From Archivesica marissinica (taxonomy: Eukaryota > Mollusca > Bivalvia > Venerida > Vesicomyidae), in assembly GCA_014843695.1 (NCBI GenBank), contig CM026398.1, forward strand, positions 43,517,372 through 43,581,371: a stretch of 64,000 nucleotides of DNA. The letters are read 5' to 3'. The position numbers and the translations under genes were made by a program. Below, piece by piece: positions 1 through 14,500 of this stretch. Every line of letters starts with the position of its first letter. Positions within the stretch are counted from its first letter, which is position 1. Below the pieces are notes generated by a model that was not told the DNA's origin, did not search any database, and was given only the letters and a program-made list of their open reading frames with translations.

Positions 1-200
1 TGTGAAACAAGTTCTTACAACGTATATTAATCACTCTCAAGACCTCATTCCTGATGGAATCCATCGCCACGAGGGAGAGAGAAGAGACATGTGGAATTTA
101 AATGCCTTGCCTAAGGGCACAATCGTAACAGCTCCAGTGGGGCGGTGAACTCTGGACCTTTCACACCAGAAGCGAATGAGCTACCACTGCGCTATCACGA
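1..200 (-). mobile_element. SINE family B, tRNA-derived
   Basis: Minus-strand copy. The tRNA-like head (GATAGCGCAGTGGTAG, an A-box-like motif) is at about 170-198, and the shared tail TTGTAAGAACTTGTTTCAC reaches base 1. Other copies in the window: 4664-4861, 8662-8872, 15964-16172, 35625-35785, 48512-48735 and 50671-50776. Confidence 0.8.
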
Positions 201-323
201 CATGCACTGCACTATCTGTTCTTTGATCGTAGGTGCTCAGTAACACAGATGTATTGGAATATGCATGTCAAGTTGTAAAATATCTACACTTAAATATATG
301 CTGCCAATCAATTTGCATTAAAA

Positions 324-2006
324 CTGCCAATAAACGTTAAAGTAAAAGATCACCATCCTGCCAATAAACGTTAAAGTAAAAGATCACCATCCTGCCAATA
401 AACGTTAAAGTAAAAGATCACCATCCTGCCAATAAACGTTAAAATAAAAGATCACCATCCTGCCAATAAACGTTAAAGTAAAAGATCACCATCCTGCCAA
501 TAAACGTTAAAGTAAAAGATCAAGATCCTGCCAATAAACGTAAAAGTAAAAGATCACCATCCTGCCAATAAACGTTAAAGTAAAAGATCAAGATCCTGCC
601 AATAAACGTTAAAGTAATAGATCACCATCCTGCCAATAAACGTTAAAGTAATATATCACTATCCTGCCAATAAACGTTAAAGTAAAAGATCACCATCCTG
701 CCAATAAACGTAAAAGTAAAAGATCACCATCCTGCCAATAAACGTTAAAGTAATATATCACAATCCGGCCAATAAACGTTAAAGTAAAAGATCACCATCC
801 TGCCAATAAACGTTAAAGTAAAAGATCACCATCCTGTCAATAAACGTTAAAGTAATATATCACCATCCAACCAATAAACGTTAAAGTAATATATCACCAT
901 TCTGCCAATAAACGTTAAAGTAAAAATCACCATCCTGCCAATAAACGTTAAAGTAAAAATCACCATCCTGCCAATAAACGTTAAAGTAAAAGATCACCAT
1001 TCTGCCAATAAACGTTAAAGTAAAAGATCACCATCCTGCCAATAATCATTAAAGTAAAAGATCACCATCCTGCCAATAAACGTTAAAGTAATATATCATC
1101 ATTCTGCCAATAAACGTTAAAGTAAAAGATCACCATTCTGCCAATAAACGTTAAAGTAAAAGATCAAGATCCTGCCAATAAACGTTAAAGTAATAGATCA
1201 CCATCCTGCCAATAAACGTTAAAGTAAAAGATCACCATCCTGCCAATAAACGTTAAAGTAATATATCATCATTCTGCCAATAAACGTTAAAGTAAAAGAT
1301 CACCATTCTGCCAATAAACGTTAAAGTAAAAGATCAAGATCCTGCCAATAAACGTTAAAGTAATAGATCACCATCCTGCCAATAAACGTTAAAGTAAAAG
1401 ATCAAGATCCGGTCAAAAACGTTAAAGTATTATACATGTATCACCATCCTGCCAATAAACGTTAAAGTAAAAGATCAAGATCCTGCCAATAAACGTAAAA
1501 GTAAAAGATCAAGATCCGGCCAATAAACGTTAAAAGTATTATACATGTATCACCATCCTGCCAATAAACGTTAAAGTAAAAGATCAAGATCCGGCCAATA
1601 AACGTTAAAGTAAAAGATCAAGATCCTGCCAATAAACGTAAAAGTAAAAGATCAAGATCCGGCCAATAAACGTTAAAAGTATTATACATGTATCACCATC
1701 CTGCCAATAAACGTAAAAGTAAAAGATCAAGATCCTGCCAATAAATGTAAAAGTAAAAGATCAAGATCCGGCCAATAAACGTTAAAGTATTATACATGTA
1801 TCACCATTCGGCCAATAAACGTTAAAGTATTATACATGTATCACCATTCGGCCAATAAACGTTAAAGTATTATACATGTATCACCATTCGGCCAATAAAC
1901 GTTAAAGTATTATACATGTATCACCATTCGGCCAATAAACGTTAAAGTATTATACATGTATCACCATTCGGCCAATAAACGTTAAAGTAAAAGATCAAGA
2001 TCTGTC
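324..2006. repeat. 34-bp minisatellite array
   Basis: About 49 units of ctgccaataaacgttaaagt plus a variable end (agatcaccatc, agatcaagatc, or a longer tatacatgtatcaccat form). The longer form dominates the right third, showing local homogenisation. No coding frame. Confidence 0.95.
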
Positions 2007-2428
2007 AATACTATATATGTAAAAACTACGGTATGCAAATGTGACCGGCGACCATCATAAATATAAGTCAATATATTAATATTACAAATTAAATAATACA
2101 ATTCCTAATATAAATTTAGAAAACAAACAAAGTCATATTACAATCTTAAAAGTATACCTTTTTTCTATTCTCAAATACTAGATATTTCAAATTTGCATGA
2201 TTTAACTTTACTGTGAAATCGTTTTATCTGTCATTGCCGTAAATCTTATGCCACAATAATATTTCAACTTCATTTTAAGTACAAATGACTGATGCTATAG
2301 ACATAAACAAACTACAGTCTGTTCAGAGGAGCATATAGCCTACATAAACTGAAAGATGTAAGTTTCAGTATTATACACCCACAAGCTGGTACCTCATCGA
2401 CTGGCCAGTAACAAATGCATGTACATAC
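2007..2428. other. AT-rich plexin intron, no recognised element
   Basis: No exon, SINE or terminal inverted repeat was recognised between the 34-bp array and plexin exon 10. Confidence 0.6.
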
Positions 2429-2578
2429 AGTAGGTAGGTTGACGCCAGTAACTGTGATCTGGTAGTCGCTGTCCTTGGACAAATACACAGTACCATTAGC
2501 ATCCAACACACTCCTGCCCTCAGTAGACAGTGTGTAGTTTGTAACATACGGACACTCCGCGAACTCCTCTCTGACATC
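2429..2578 (-). CDS. Plexin exon 10 (linker/IPT after PSI2)
   Basis: A 150-base exon (50 codons, phase 0 at both ends) follows the acceptor ACCGTTTCAG and ends before GTATGT. It encodes EFAECPYV and ends [10 protein letters not shown], matching the plexin stretch after PSI2 (CPxL ... ITLxxxNLP). This is the last exon seen in the window. Confidence 0.85.
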
Positions 2579-5500
2579 CTGAAACGGTTTCATACTTAAT
2601 TCTTTATCTCCACAACAGAAGAGGCCAATTTCTCATTCTATCTCCATACTGCTGATAAGCAATAGGCACACAGTACTACACACTCAATGAACAACATTTA
2701 TGTGCATAGATAACGGCATTGAATGGCGGATATATCATACGTAGGAAGGGATAAATATGCTGTATGGCGTTTATGTGCAACAAAGGATTAAATCCCTCAG
2801 TTGTTTTTTAAATGGAAAAATAAAGTAATACTGTAAAATACTATAATTTAGCGAACACTTTATTTTGCGATATTTACGATTTTGAACATTTTCAATTAAT
2901 TCGTGCATCCATGATGTATCGCAAAAATGAATGTGACTGTTTATGTAGATCACTTATAATTGTATTGACTTTCAAAATGTCGATAAAATGTACATATTTA
3001 CGAATATAACTCTACAGCCGGACACATTATTATTCACGATAATCATAAATTCGCGATCAACTTAGATCGCGAAAATTTAAAATCTCGCAAATAAATAGTG
3101 TTTTACAGTAGGTAAGATGTATATTTATACCAAACATAACTGTAGGAAGCCATTTACAAACATATTGATGATTGTTGTAAACAACAAACGTGTTATCTCT
3201 ACCATCAATGAGCTGTCGGTAAAACAGAACACTCAGCTATTCAAGTCATGTTGTCAATGTAATATAATGTCTTAACCCTTTCCTTCATAGAGATTTAGGT
3301 TAATATATTATCATATCTCCATACAAACGACAGCCATTTAACTATCATGCAGTAGATAAGTAGTCACCATATCTATCCCACCTCCATAGATATTACTGGG
3401 ACTACATAGAGATTTAGGTTAATATATTATCATATCTCCATACAAACGACAGCCATTTAGCTATCATGCAGTAGATAAGTAGTCACCATATCTATCCCAC
3501 CTCCATAGATATTACTGGGACTTCATAGAGATTTAGGTTAATATATTATCATATCTCCATACAAACGACAGCCATTTAGCTATCATGCAGTAGATAAGAG
3601 ATTCTGGCCTTTATTATGAACATTGGTTTGGCTACTACATTGTCAATGTATGTCGTAATGTTAATGAAGGTGCTTCTATGAGGGAAAGGGTTAACATAAA
3701 TTCATAAATTAATGTTGCGCATTTTTGGTTTAGCTACTACATTGTCAATGTATGTCGTTTTGGTAATGGCGTCAAGAGGTGCTTCAATGAGGGAAAGGGT
3801 TAACATAAATTCATAAATTAATGTTGCGCATTTTTGGTTTAGCTACTACATTGTCAATGTATGTCGTTTTGGTAATGGCATCAAGAGGTGCTTCAATGAG
3901 GGAAAGGGTTAACATAAATTCATAAATTAATGTTGCGCATTTTTGGTTTAGCTACTACATTGTCAATGTATGTCGTTTTGGTAATGGCGTCAAGAGGTGC
4001 TTCAATGAGGGAAAGGGTTAATACAAATACATTCAACAAGTGAGTAACGGAAATGGGACATAATGCGAACAAAGGATCAAATAAAGTACCAGTATTGATA
4101 CAATCTCAAGCCATTGGCTATTCATGTGATACTATCAATGTAACATAGACATTAACATGAAACTATAGCCAAACAACAAGAGCTCAACTGGTTATAAAAA
4201 CACTGCTTCCTAAATAAAACATTGCAGATCTGTAGTCTAGTGGTTAACATGTTAGACTGGTAACCCAGGGATCACAGGTTCGATCCCCCGTCTGACTCTA
4301 GTAAAATTAACAGATCTTTCAGATGGGACATTAAACTGAGGTCTCGTGTCGGTGCTTTACACTGTGCACATAGAAGAACCAGAGGAGACTCTGGAATGGG
4401 TCTCTGTCTGTATCATTGCACTAACCTCCAAAAATCCAAAATGACTAATCTCTTCAGGAGGTGTCGCTCATATGGGCAACCGGTAGCGATGATAAATAAA
4501 CGTAAAACACACACATAAAACATTGCAGAGTTGAACTGTTAACTTAGGAGAAATCAACCCAACTATGAAAACTCCTCTAAATCGTAAACCATTCTAAATC
4601 GAACTTTACCTCTGGTCCGGTGGCCATTTGGCTTAGAGGTGCTTAGCTTACTTTATGCAAATTTAAGTTCCTACAACTTCTATTAAATCACTCTCGAGAC
4701 CTCATATTCCTGATGGAATACATCGCCACGAGGGAGAGAGAAAAGAGGAAATGTAGAATTTACATGCCTTGCCCAAGGGCACAATCAAAATGACTACAGC
4801 TGGGCGCGAACTCCGGACCTTTCGCATCTGCAGCGAACACTCTACCACTGTGCTATCATGACTTCCATGAAATGGTTTCACTTACCTTACTGAAACTAAG
4901 TAATAACGATCTTATAACGCGTACAATTACATGATAACAACCTGTTTTAGAGATTGTGACGGTTATTTTGAACAGAAATACGACTTTATAATGGTTAGCA
5001 ACCATTTTAGAGATTGTGATGGTTATTTTGAACAGAAATACGACTTTATCGTGATTAGCAACCATTTTAGAGATTGTGACGGTTATTTTGAACAGAGATA
5101 CAACTTTATCGTGATTAGCAACAATTTTAGAGATTGTGACGGTTATTTTGAACAGAAATACGACTTTATCGTGATTAGCAACCATTTTCGAGATTGTGAC
5201 GGTTATTTTGAACAGAAATACGACTTTATCGTGATTAGCAACCATTTTCGAGATTGTGAGGGTTATTTTGAACAGAGATACAACTTTATCGTGATTAGCA
5301 ACCATTTTCAATTAACCGTTTTCATTTTTCTAAGAAACAAACATTTAATGACCTACATCAGCTTCACAGCCTGGTTCTCTGTCTTTATCAATACACTGGT
5401 TAGCATAGACGCACCATTTACACGACCAGTCTCTTGATGTACAATTACTGCACCTGCAAATACAATGTACGAAATAGTGACAAACTCACTAACTTTATAT

Positions 5501-8500
5501 TTATATTTGGGGCTTAACAGCTTCGGCAATACGGCAACTCTCCAGCTATTATTGGTGGAGGAAGACCCCGGGTGTCCCTCTGAGTATTTCATGGCAGCTG
5601 GATAACCTCCTCACCGGTGGGGTTTCGAACCTAAGGTGGGGAGGGGCAAGTGATTTGAAGTAAACATATAGTCTACAGCCTCGGTGGTGGGATAGATACA
5701 GTATATGCATCTTAATTGAGGGGTAGTGAATCAGGAACATGGTCCTTAGGCAAGACACTTCAATCCACATGGCCTCTTCTCTCTGCCTCAACATGAGGTC
5801 TCGGGGATGATCAGTTGAAGAACTTGTTTCACAATCAAGTTAACACTTAACCTGCCGAATAAATTGGATGGAATGTGCAAAGTCTGATCAGGATCTATGT
5901 TGTTCTATCCGAATAGCAAAGAGAATAGAGCCTGATCAGACAGAACGTTTTGTGCCGTCTGATCTGGCTCTATGCTGTTTGCAAAAGCGACTTAGTCGTG
6001 ATCTGCGGGTTACGGGTTAAACTACATTTGTATAAGCTGAGCTAAAAACAATAGAGATAAAGAAAACAATTATCTGGACGGGAATATTTCATGTGTCATA
6101 AGTTATGGAGATTGGCTGTCCGATTAGCGCAGTGGTTAGCAAGGTTGCTTCTCACCAATGCAACCCGGGTTCGATCTTCGGACCAGGAAGAATGTGAGAT
6201 GGTACGGTGGTCGCCAGATCGGACAGGTGGGTTTTCTCCAGGTACTCCGTTTCTTCCCACACAAATGACCACATTTACGCTTTCATCCGCGCCAACGAGA
6301 ATGATTAATATAAGTTGTTAGAGCTTGCTTCGCAATCGTTGTAAAATAAATCAAGTTTAAACTTTAAAGTTATGGAGATAATGTGTATGACTTGGTAAAC
6401 AGTGTTATATTTGCGTAGATACTTCTTTTAAATCATAGTGTGTCATACCATTAACATTACATACCAATTCAAATAGAAATATGCATACTTAAGGTTTAAT
6501 TTACAAAATTATATGGATTATTCACTCAACCAATCAGAATCCTTCCAAGTCTTATTACACATGTGTACATATATGAAATTATGAGATGACTGTATTACAT
6601 AGAATACAAGCAGTATTATGTGATATAGCCATTTATATATCAATCAGAAGATATGCAGCCGGCATATCTACCCCACCTCCATAGGTCTTACTGGGACTGC
6701 ATCTATGATGAATGTTGGTTTGGCTATCACATTGTCAACAACATACGAGGAGTTGGTAATGGTGTCAAGGGGTGTTTCTATGTGGGATAGGGTTATATAA
6801 GGCCCCTCTAATGCGGGATAGTTGGTATGCAGGTGACATGGATAGCTGGGGTATGCTTAGTAGGGTATGCTGCCTAGTGTTTCCCCCAGGCTGAAAATGG
6901 GCATTTTTTTCCTGTTGCCTGTCCTTAAAAGGGCAGAATTGACATGGTCTTATTTATGTTATTACGAGTATGAAACATTTTGAGGATGAAATATATTATA
7001 CGGCGTGATAATGGTGTGGTATCCGAGATTATCTAAACCAAAAAATGTAAGCCAGAGAATTACAACAATAATGTATTTACATTCATTTAAATCGAAACGT
7101 ACATATAAAATTGACATCCGTTGGCGGAATCTCCCCAACCGGTGCATTGGGACAATCCATATGGGGAGGCATTTAATTCCTGTGAGTGTGTGGATATTCG
7201 AAAGTAGTGAGAGTACATGGACACTATAATGACATTGATTGACAGAAAGAGGCGTGTACACAACTATGGATTGAAGTCAACTTATACGTGAAGATGAAGA
7301 CCTATGATAGATTAATTGATTTCCAGAATCATTCACTATGTAAATTAGTACTGGTCGGACTATATCAATGCAATCAATGGAAAAATAAAGTTTTATTCAG
7401 TCAAATGCTGCTCTTTTTCATTTTTTAACCCCATTACACTACCATACTGTAGATTTATCACAATTCAACATCCTTCCTAGTACTAGTTACTTCCTAGTAG
7501 CATAGCTATGTTATGTGTACATATACTTGTAAGAGAGATAAGTATGAGGAAAATCACAGAATGCCACACTTAGGAGTGGATAAAGTGTCTGCGAAATTCA
7601 TCAAAGTAGTGAGATTACATGTACCATAATGTGTACACACACGTGTATGCTGTAATATTCCGAGTACCCAGTAAAACTAAAAACGTGAGACTATAAGAAC
7701 AAATTGGGGACTACCGTATTTGAATCAATTAGGGCCAATTATGAGATTTGCACACATGGGACATCATATCTGTGACTTCACTATAAAGAACTCGTAACTG
7801 GACATCGCGTGCCGATAATCCCCTACATTTGTTTTTACAACAATGACTCAAACAGAAATTGGGGCATAAATGTGCGAAAATTGACTGATTGGGCACGTAT
7901 CATGATTACTTGTCAAATGTATTACCGGTACCTCTTCAATATACATAATCATCAGACGACACATTAGTCTCTTGATTTATTTATGTTTTGAATTTCTATT
8001 AAATCAATATTAAGACTACGACCCATTGCATGCCCCCATTGCTTTGGCAGGAAAGATATGACGTAGTCAGTTAAAACATGGGAATCAATATCTTGAGCAA
8101 AGTCAATGTTGCTCTAGGCTAGCTACACAGTGCATAGATGGACATTTCACAGCATATTGATTGTAAACCTGTGTATTCCAGATTATAGCATCAGTCTAAC
8201 ACAGGACTGGTGTTTGTTGAGGGATTTTGGGCAATATTGCAATACTTATCAAGTTTTATTGAGAATTTAGGCAAACAAGGGTGGGCATTTTCGGAATTTC
8301 ATGCACAAGGGCAGCCCCAAAAAGGGGCAGGGCGGGCCGTCCTCCTATTCCTGCTTAGGGGAAACACTACTGCCTTTATGCTGCCTGTCAAGTACCGTAC
8401 CTTTCAAATGTTTCACATCTGTAAATGAGAAAATATCCATTCATCACAGGTATGCTGGAAACATTGGTTACTATGGAAACGGTCACATTCACAAATCCTG

Positions 8501-11500
8501 GAATAACAAATTTCGAAAATGCAACAACAACTTAGTTTACTGTATCCCACAAATGTACCGATAGTGACAGAAGATCTCGAGTGCTTAAAAATGAATTATT
8601 CACACAGGTTTGTATTCCATACATTCATTTAACTCATATCAGATTTTCAAAATAATTGTCGTGATAGCGTTCGCTTCAGGTGCGAAAGGTCCGGAGTTCG
8701 AGCCCCGCTGGAGCCGTTACGATTGTGCCCTTAGGCAAGGCATTTAAATTTCATGTTGCCTCTTCTCTCTCCCTCGTGGCAATGGATTCCATCAGGAATG
8801 AGGTCTCGAGAGTGATTAACATAAGTTGTAAGAACTTGTTTCGCAATCGAACTAAAATAAATTTGTATAAACTAAAATAATTGTTGCAAAGCAAACATAA
8901 AATGCTTATATTATTTTTTATATCTGTATATTTTTTACAATGCATTTTTATCTCATCTCTGTATGCATGTATTAGTACCTTTTATTCTGTCTTCAATAGC
9001 CAGTAAGTTTGTGGGTCTACAGGTTACATGTATGCCACCACAACACACAGTAGCACGCACCCTGTGAGTAAAGTCTGTTCCCATTTCATCATTGTGAAAA
9101 ATACACGATATCTCAACATCTTGTAGCACGTGGGAAACTCCTATCTGAAGCTGAAAGTAACAAATAGCGCAGTGGTAGAGCGGGCGCTTCAGGTCTGATA
9201 GGCTCAGAGTTCTAAACCAATCAAATCACTTGAGCTCAAGTTTGAGATCTGATATAAGTTTTATATCCTTGGGACAAGAACGATGATTTCATGTCGCTTT
9301 ATAGGATAGCCACCTGAAATGCTCATAAACCGCATATTTCGGTGGAAAAAAATTTCCCAACAAGTTGTCTAATTATATTCGGCTACTAAACCAGTCAGGT
9401 GACAGTTGCATTAGGCTACCGGTATGCACAACGGAATGTTATTGAATCATGCTTCACCTCTGTCAGCGAAAATAGGTTAAAACTATTTAAATATTTTAAA
9501 TACGGATGTAAATGCAAAAAATACGCCGAGCATAGGAATACGCCGAGCATAGGTTCCACCACTCTATGTATCTAAATGTTTGTTTTTTTGGGTTAAAACT
9601 CTGTTAAATAATTTCCATATTTATTTTATAATATAAAGCACTCTGACACTGAACATTTCCTCAACTGGCCAAATATGCAATATATACTTGGTCTGGTGTC
9701 AATTTTTTTATCAACCCGTCTTATATGCGAGTGCATGCCAAAATCCACAGATTTCATGTCGCTTTATAGGAATGTATGGATGGTAGGATAATCTTCACAA
9801 AATAAATTAGCGAAGAAATTAATGTACGAAAATTTAACGAGTTTTAATAAACTTGCTGGTACTAAGACTGGCAAAAAAGTGCAGATCCTGATGAGACGGC
9901 TCGTCACGAGCCGGCTCATCTGGATCTACACTTTTCATAAGCCTATTTAGAGGCCTGTGGGGTTGAAAGGGTTAAACGAAATGCATACAGTACAATCTCT
10001 CTCAACAGGAATATGACAAAGAAGGTAAACAAATAGTTTTATTATCTGTTCTTAATAAAAGTTCAGATTAACCCATTCAACCCCAAGTATTTTCAGACCA
10101 ATAAATTAATAAGAAAATTACCTTTGGACCAGTTCATTTATCAAAATGGGTAATTTTATCTAAAAATAGTAATAATTATTACTGGCAAAAAAGTGCAGAT
10201 CCTGATGAGACGGCTCATCACGAGCTGGCTCATCTGGATCTACACTTTTCATAAGCCTATTTAGAGGCCTGTGGGGTTGAAAGGGTTAAATGAAAAATAA
10301 TATTTGTCTCTGTTGTTTATTGGAGACAGTTCTGATGCGTAGGAATTAACCCATAAGGCCTAAGTGTTTAATTCCGTTGCTCAGAACGACAAACCATGTT
10401 TTATTTGACTATAAATAATGCAAATATAAATATTAATTTGATTCTAACATTACCAAAATATCTAAAAAGCGCAAATAGAGTTGGAGTATGTAAATGATGT
10501 CGCAAAACTACAAAAGTTTTATGTGTTTTATGTTTTATTGCAGATTTAACAACGGCAAATTCCTTCTTTGAGTATACAGACAAAATGCACAGCCATGTTA
10601 GAAAATAGAGTTTGGAACCAATTCCCAGCTTAATTTGATGTTGGTAAATCAAACCGGTATCTTGTTATATAAAGGGTTCAGAAACAATTCCCAGGTGAGT
10701 TTGACGATGGTACATCACGCTAGTCATGGAGTTTATCTAGCTAACTATTCAACATAATGTGTGTGTGTGTGTGCGTGCGTGTATGAGTGCGTGCGTGCAT
10801 GCGTGAGTGCTTACGTTTATTTATCATCACTACCAGTTGCCCATATGAACGACGCCTCCTGAAGAGATTAGTCATTTTAGATGTTTGGAGGATAGTGCAA
10901 TGATACAGACAGAAACCCATTCCAGACGGGGGATCGAATCTGCTATCCCTGGATTACCAGTCCAGCATGTTACCACTGGACTGCAGATCCATGTGAGTCT
11001 ATGTGTACAACTTGATGGAACTAAGCACACGTTTTACATCGCTATACCTCATGTATCTCTCTGTCCGACATGATTCCTGGACTAATATCTTTGACATGTG
11101 GACATGTCTGATTGGTCGATGCAGAAAGCCACTGGCTACTTGATGTACATGTGCCATTGGTGCTACATCTGTAGAAAATTAAAATAACCAGAATTATAGA
11201 AATCCAATTTGATATATCTTACGTCCACTGATAGTTGGCTCCCCTTGCATCCCAGTAATAGTTTGTCAGACAGACCCCCTACAGATTTGCACTAAAAACC
11301 TTAGGTCCCTACACTGCAGAATTTCACCTTCCACTTTACCTGTGACCTACTTATAAGACTACCCTCCCCGCCCCCAACCTCCCCGACCATGCCCCCCTCC
11401 CCCATAATTTAACATCACACTAGTCAGAGAAATCCTTGTCTTGCATGCGAGTATATACAGGACAAGAATAGGAAAATATGTCAATTTCATGACTTCTACA

Positions 11501-14500
11501 ATGAGGGACATCACTGGCTTTTCTATTACCTCCCTTGGCAGGTAAAGTCTGATTTATCCAGAATTGAATTTCGTGAAAATGGTGTAAAACTGCCCACTAT
11601 GTTGTTAGGTATGATAGGTTTATGACATATACAATGTACATACCTCTACAATAGAAGTCTACATACAGTTAAACCTATCTTAAGCAGCCAGCCAAGGTAA
11701 TCACAGACAATGGCTGCTCAGCACAGGTGGCTGCTTAATAGAGGCCACATGTATAGCAAAATCATATATTGAGAAACTGGCAACTGGCTGCTTACTGCAG
11801 GTTGGCTGCTTAATGGAGGTGACCACTAACACATGTTTCACTGTACTTAACTAATGTGCATGCTAGCGGCAGATAAAAAGTATATTTGTTTGTTTTGAGT
11901 GAATATGGAATATATCTCACTGAGAAGTGAGAAAATTTCAAATATTTTCACGAGCGTGTAGCACATCGAGGTGAGATATATTCCATATTCACTCAAAACA
12001 AACCAATTTTCATTTTCTTTTATGCTAATTGGTGAAAAACAAACACAAAATGAAGAAATTAAAATAGCTGGGAGCCGTGTTATTGCGCGGATGAATACAT
12101 TGACGACTATACGACGTGAGTCGATACACAAATCTGCCGCCATCTTGAATTTAGAGTTGAATCGAGGAAAAATACATGAAAACATTTATTGGATTTATTG
12201 TTACAATTTGCAGTGACAAAATTCAAGACATTGTCAGTTGTATTTCGCTTTTGATTTGTTTCATAACAAAAACAATAATACAGGTAAATAGTGTCATTGA
12301 AGCCAGGTAAACGGTGAAAATTAAATGACACGTGTGACACGGTGAATAGTGTATTGGGAAGGGAGATAATAAAAAAAGTAGTCCGGCAAAATACAGTGAG
12401 TGATATACAGTGAGTGATATGGATTATATCTCACTGATAGAACACTGTATTTCATCAATTAGCATAAAATAAATGTGTTTACCATCCTACCTGCTATCAA
12501 GAAAGCACCAGCCACAGTATGGATCATTGCTCCCCAAACAATCACCGCATGACATAAAACCAGCACAGGACTCAACTGGTTCCTTCAAAACCTGAAGATA
12601 TAGTATAGCAATCTATATGTGAAGACGTGACAGCTACTTGTACCCTACCATCTGTATAGTACAATCCTACCGGGATTGGTGACATATTTCAACTGAGAAT
12701 GCCACCCAGTTGACTTGTGGATGGTTGGTGGTTCTATATAACTGCCAGCTTTGTGTGAATTGATGCCCAGAACGTACAAAGTTTCATCACAATTGACCCA
12801 GCAGTTTCATAGATGATAGAAAATATATACAGTAAAGTATCTATTGGATATACTGTAGGATATCTGTCCACATATAGTAATTTAGCAATTCTAAGATGAG
12901 AAAGTGGATGACAATTGATAGCATGTTGTGCAAAGGAAGCAACGATAAAAACAGAGCAAACCACTTAAGAGGACTCATATATAGTTTAGAGAGTATACAG
13001 GGGCAGTATTTCACCGATGTCTCATTACTAGCATACAAGCTTTGGAGATGCTTTTGACATCTTTCATGTATAGATTACTGTCGAAACAAATACATGTGTG
13101 TGTTTTACGTTTATTTATCGTCGCTACCGGTTGTTCATATGAGCGATACCTCCTGAAGAGATTAGTCCTTTTTGATTTTTGGAGGATAGTGCAATGATAC
13201 AGACAGAGACCCATTCCAGAGTCTCCTCTGGTTCTTTTACGTGCACGGTGTAAAGCACCGACACAAGACCTCTGTTTAAAGTCCCATCTGAAAGACTTTA
13301 AATTTTATTATGGTCAGATGGGGGATCGAACCTGCGATCCCCGGATTACCAGACCAACATGTTACCACTGGACTACAGATATGTCTGTAACAAATACATA
13401 TTATTCATTTTAGTTTATGTAAGCCAGTACCTACCTGACTTTGTGTAAGAACAAATATATGTTTCTTATCATATGATGTATACATGTCCTTCCTTATCAT
13501 GTAACCAACTTCTCTCGTTCTTGGCTGGTTAACCGGAATAGCTGACATATTGGGATACACAACTGCCTAAACACAAAGTAACAGCTCTAATACATATATT
13601 CTCTATGTGCAAACAGGGAAATAATCATAATCAGACCTCAGCGCTCATTCTATGTCATAATGTTTGGGAGAAGTGAATCAGCGGGCGATTGCATCCTTAA
13701 CCCATTCAACCCCAAGTAGCTGACATGGACTGGTGCATGATATTTTTAGACCAATAAATTAATAAGAAAATTACCTTTGGACCAGTTCATTTATCAAAAT
13801 GGGTAATTTTATCTAAAAATAGTAATAATTATTACTGGCAAAAAAGTGCAGATCCTGATGAGACGGCTCGTCACGAGCCGGCTCATCTGGATCTACACTT
13901 TTTGTAAGCCTATTTAGAGGTATGTGGTGTTGAAAGGGTTAAATTGTGTTATTTAATCAATTTCAACAAAATAGGGTTAAAAGTCACAAGTTGACAATTT
14001 TGAATAGAAGGAGTGGGGGGTTACATTGGGCCGGTGGAGAATATTTTGTATGAAAATTGTAAAATAAAAAAATATTTTTTGTTTTGGGAGAAGTGGCATC
14101 CACAGGTGGTGAATTCAAGTTCCCCATTTCGCCCCAATCATTTCGCCTGCATGATATAGTAGAATTATGCTAAGATATAAGAGCAAGCTATAGAAGGCTA
14201 TGTGAGGTTTCTTGCCTTGTATAAAATGCTTTAAGATATTAGCCAATTTGCCATAAAACTTGTAAAATAATTCTGTATCAGTGTTTAACCCTTTGCATGT
14301 TAGCAGCAGATAAAATCACTTTGCAAACAGCATCTGTATTAAGCAGCCAGATTCCAGATTCCCAATATATTGTTTTATTTAACCTCTATTAACACTTTGC
14401 ACGCTAGCGGCAGAAAAAATCACTTTTGCACCCAGTATAGAGCAGATCAGACGCCACAGAGCGTTCCGTTTAATCAGGCTCTATTCTGTTTGCTATTCGG

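Noticed and set aside
8210..8564. Two plus-strand open frames
   Set aside because: They overlap plexin exon 8 in antisense, with no independent support.
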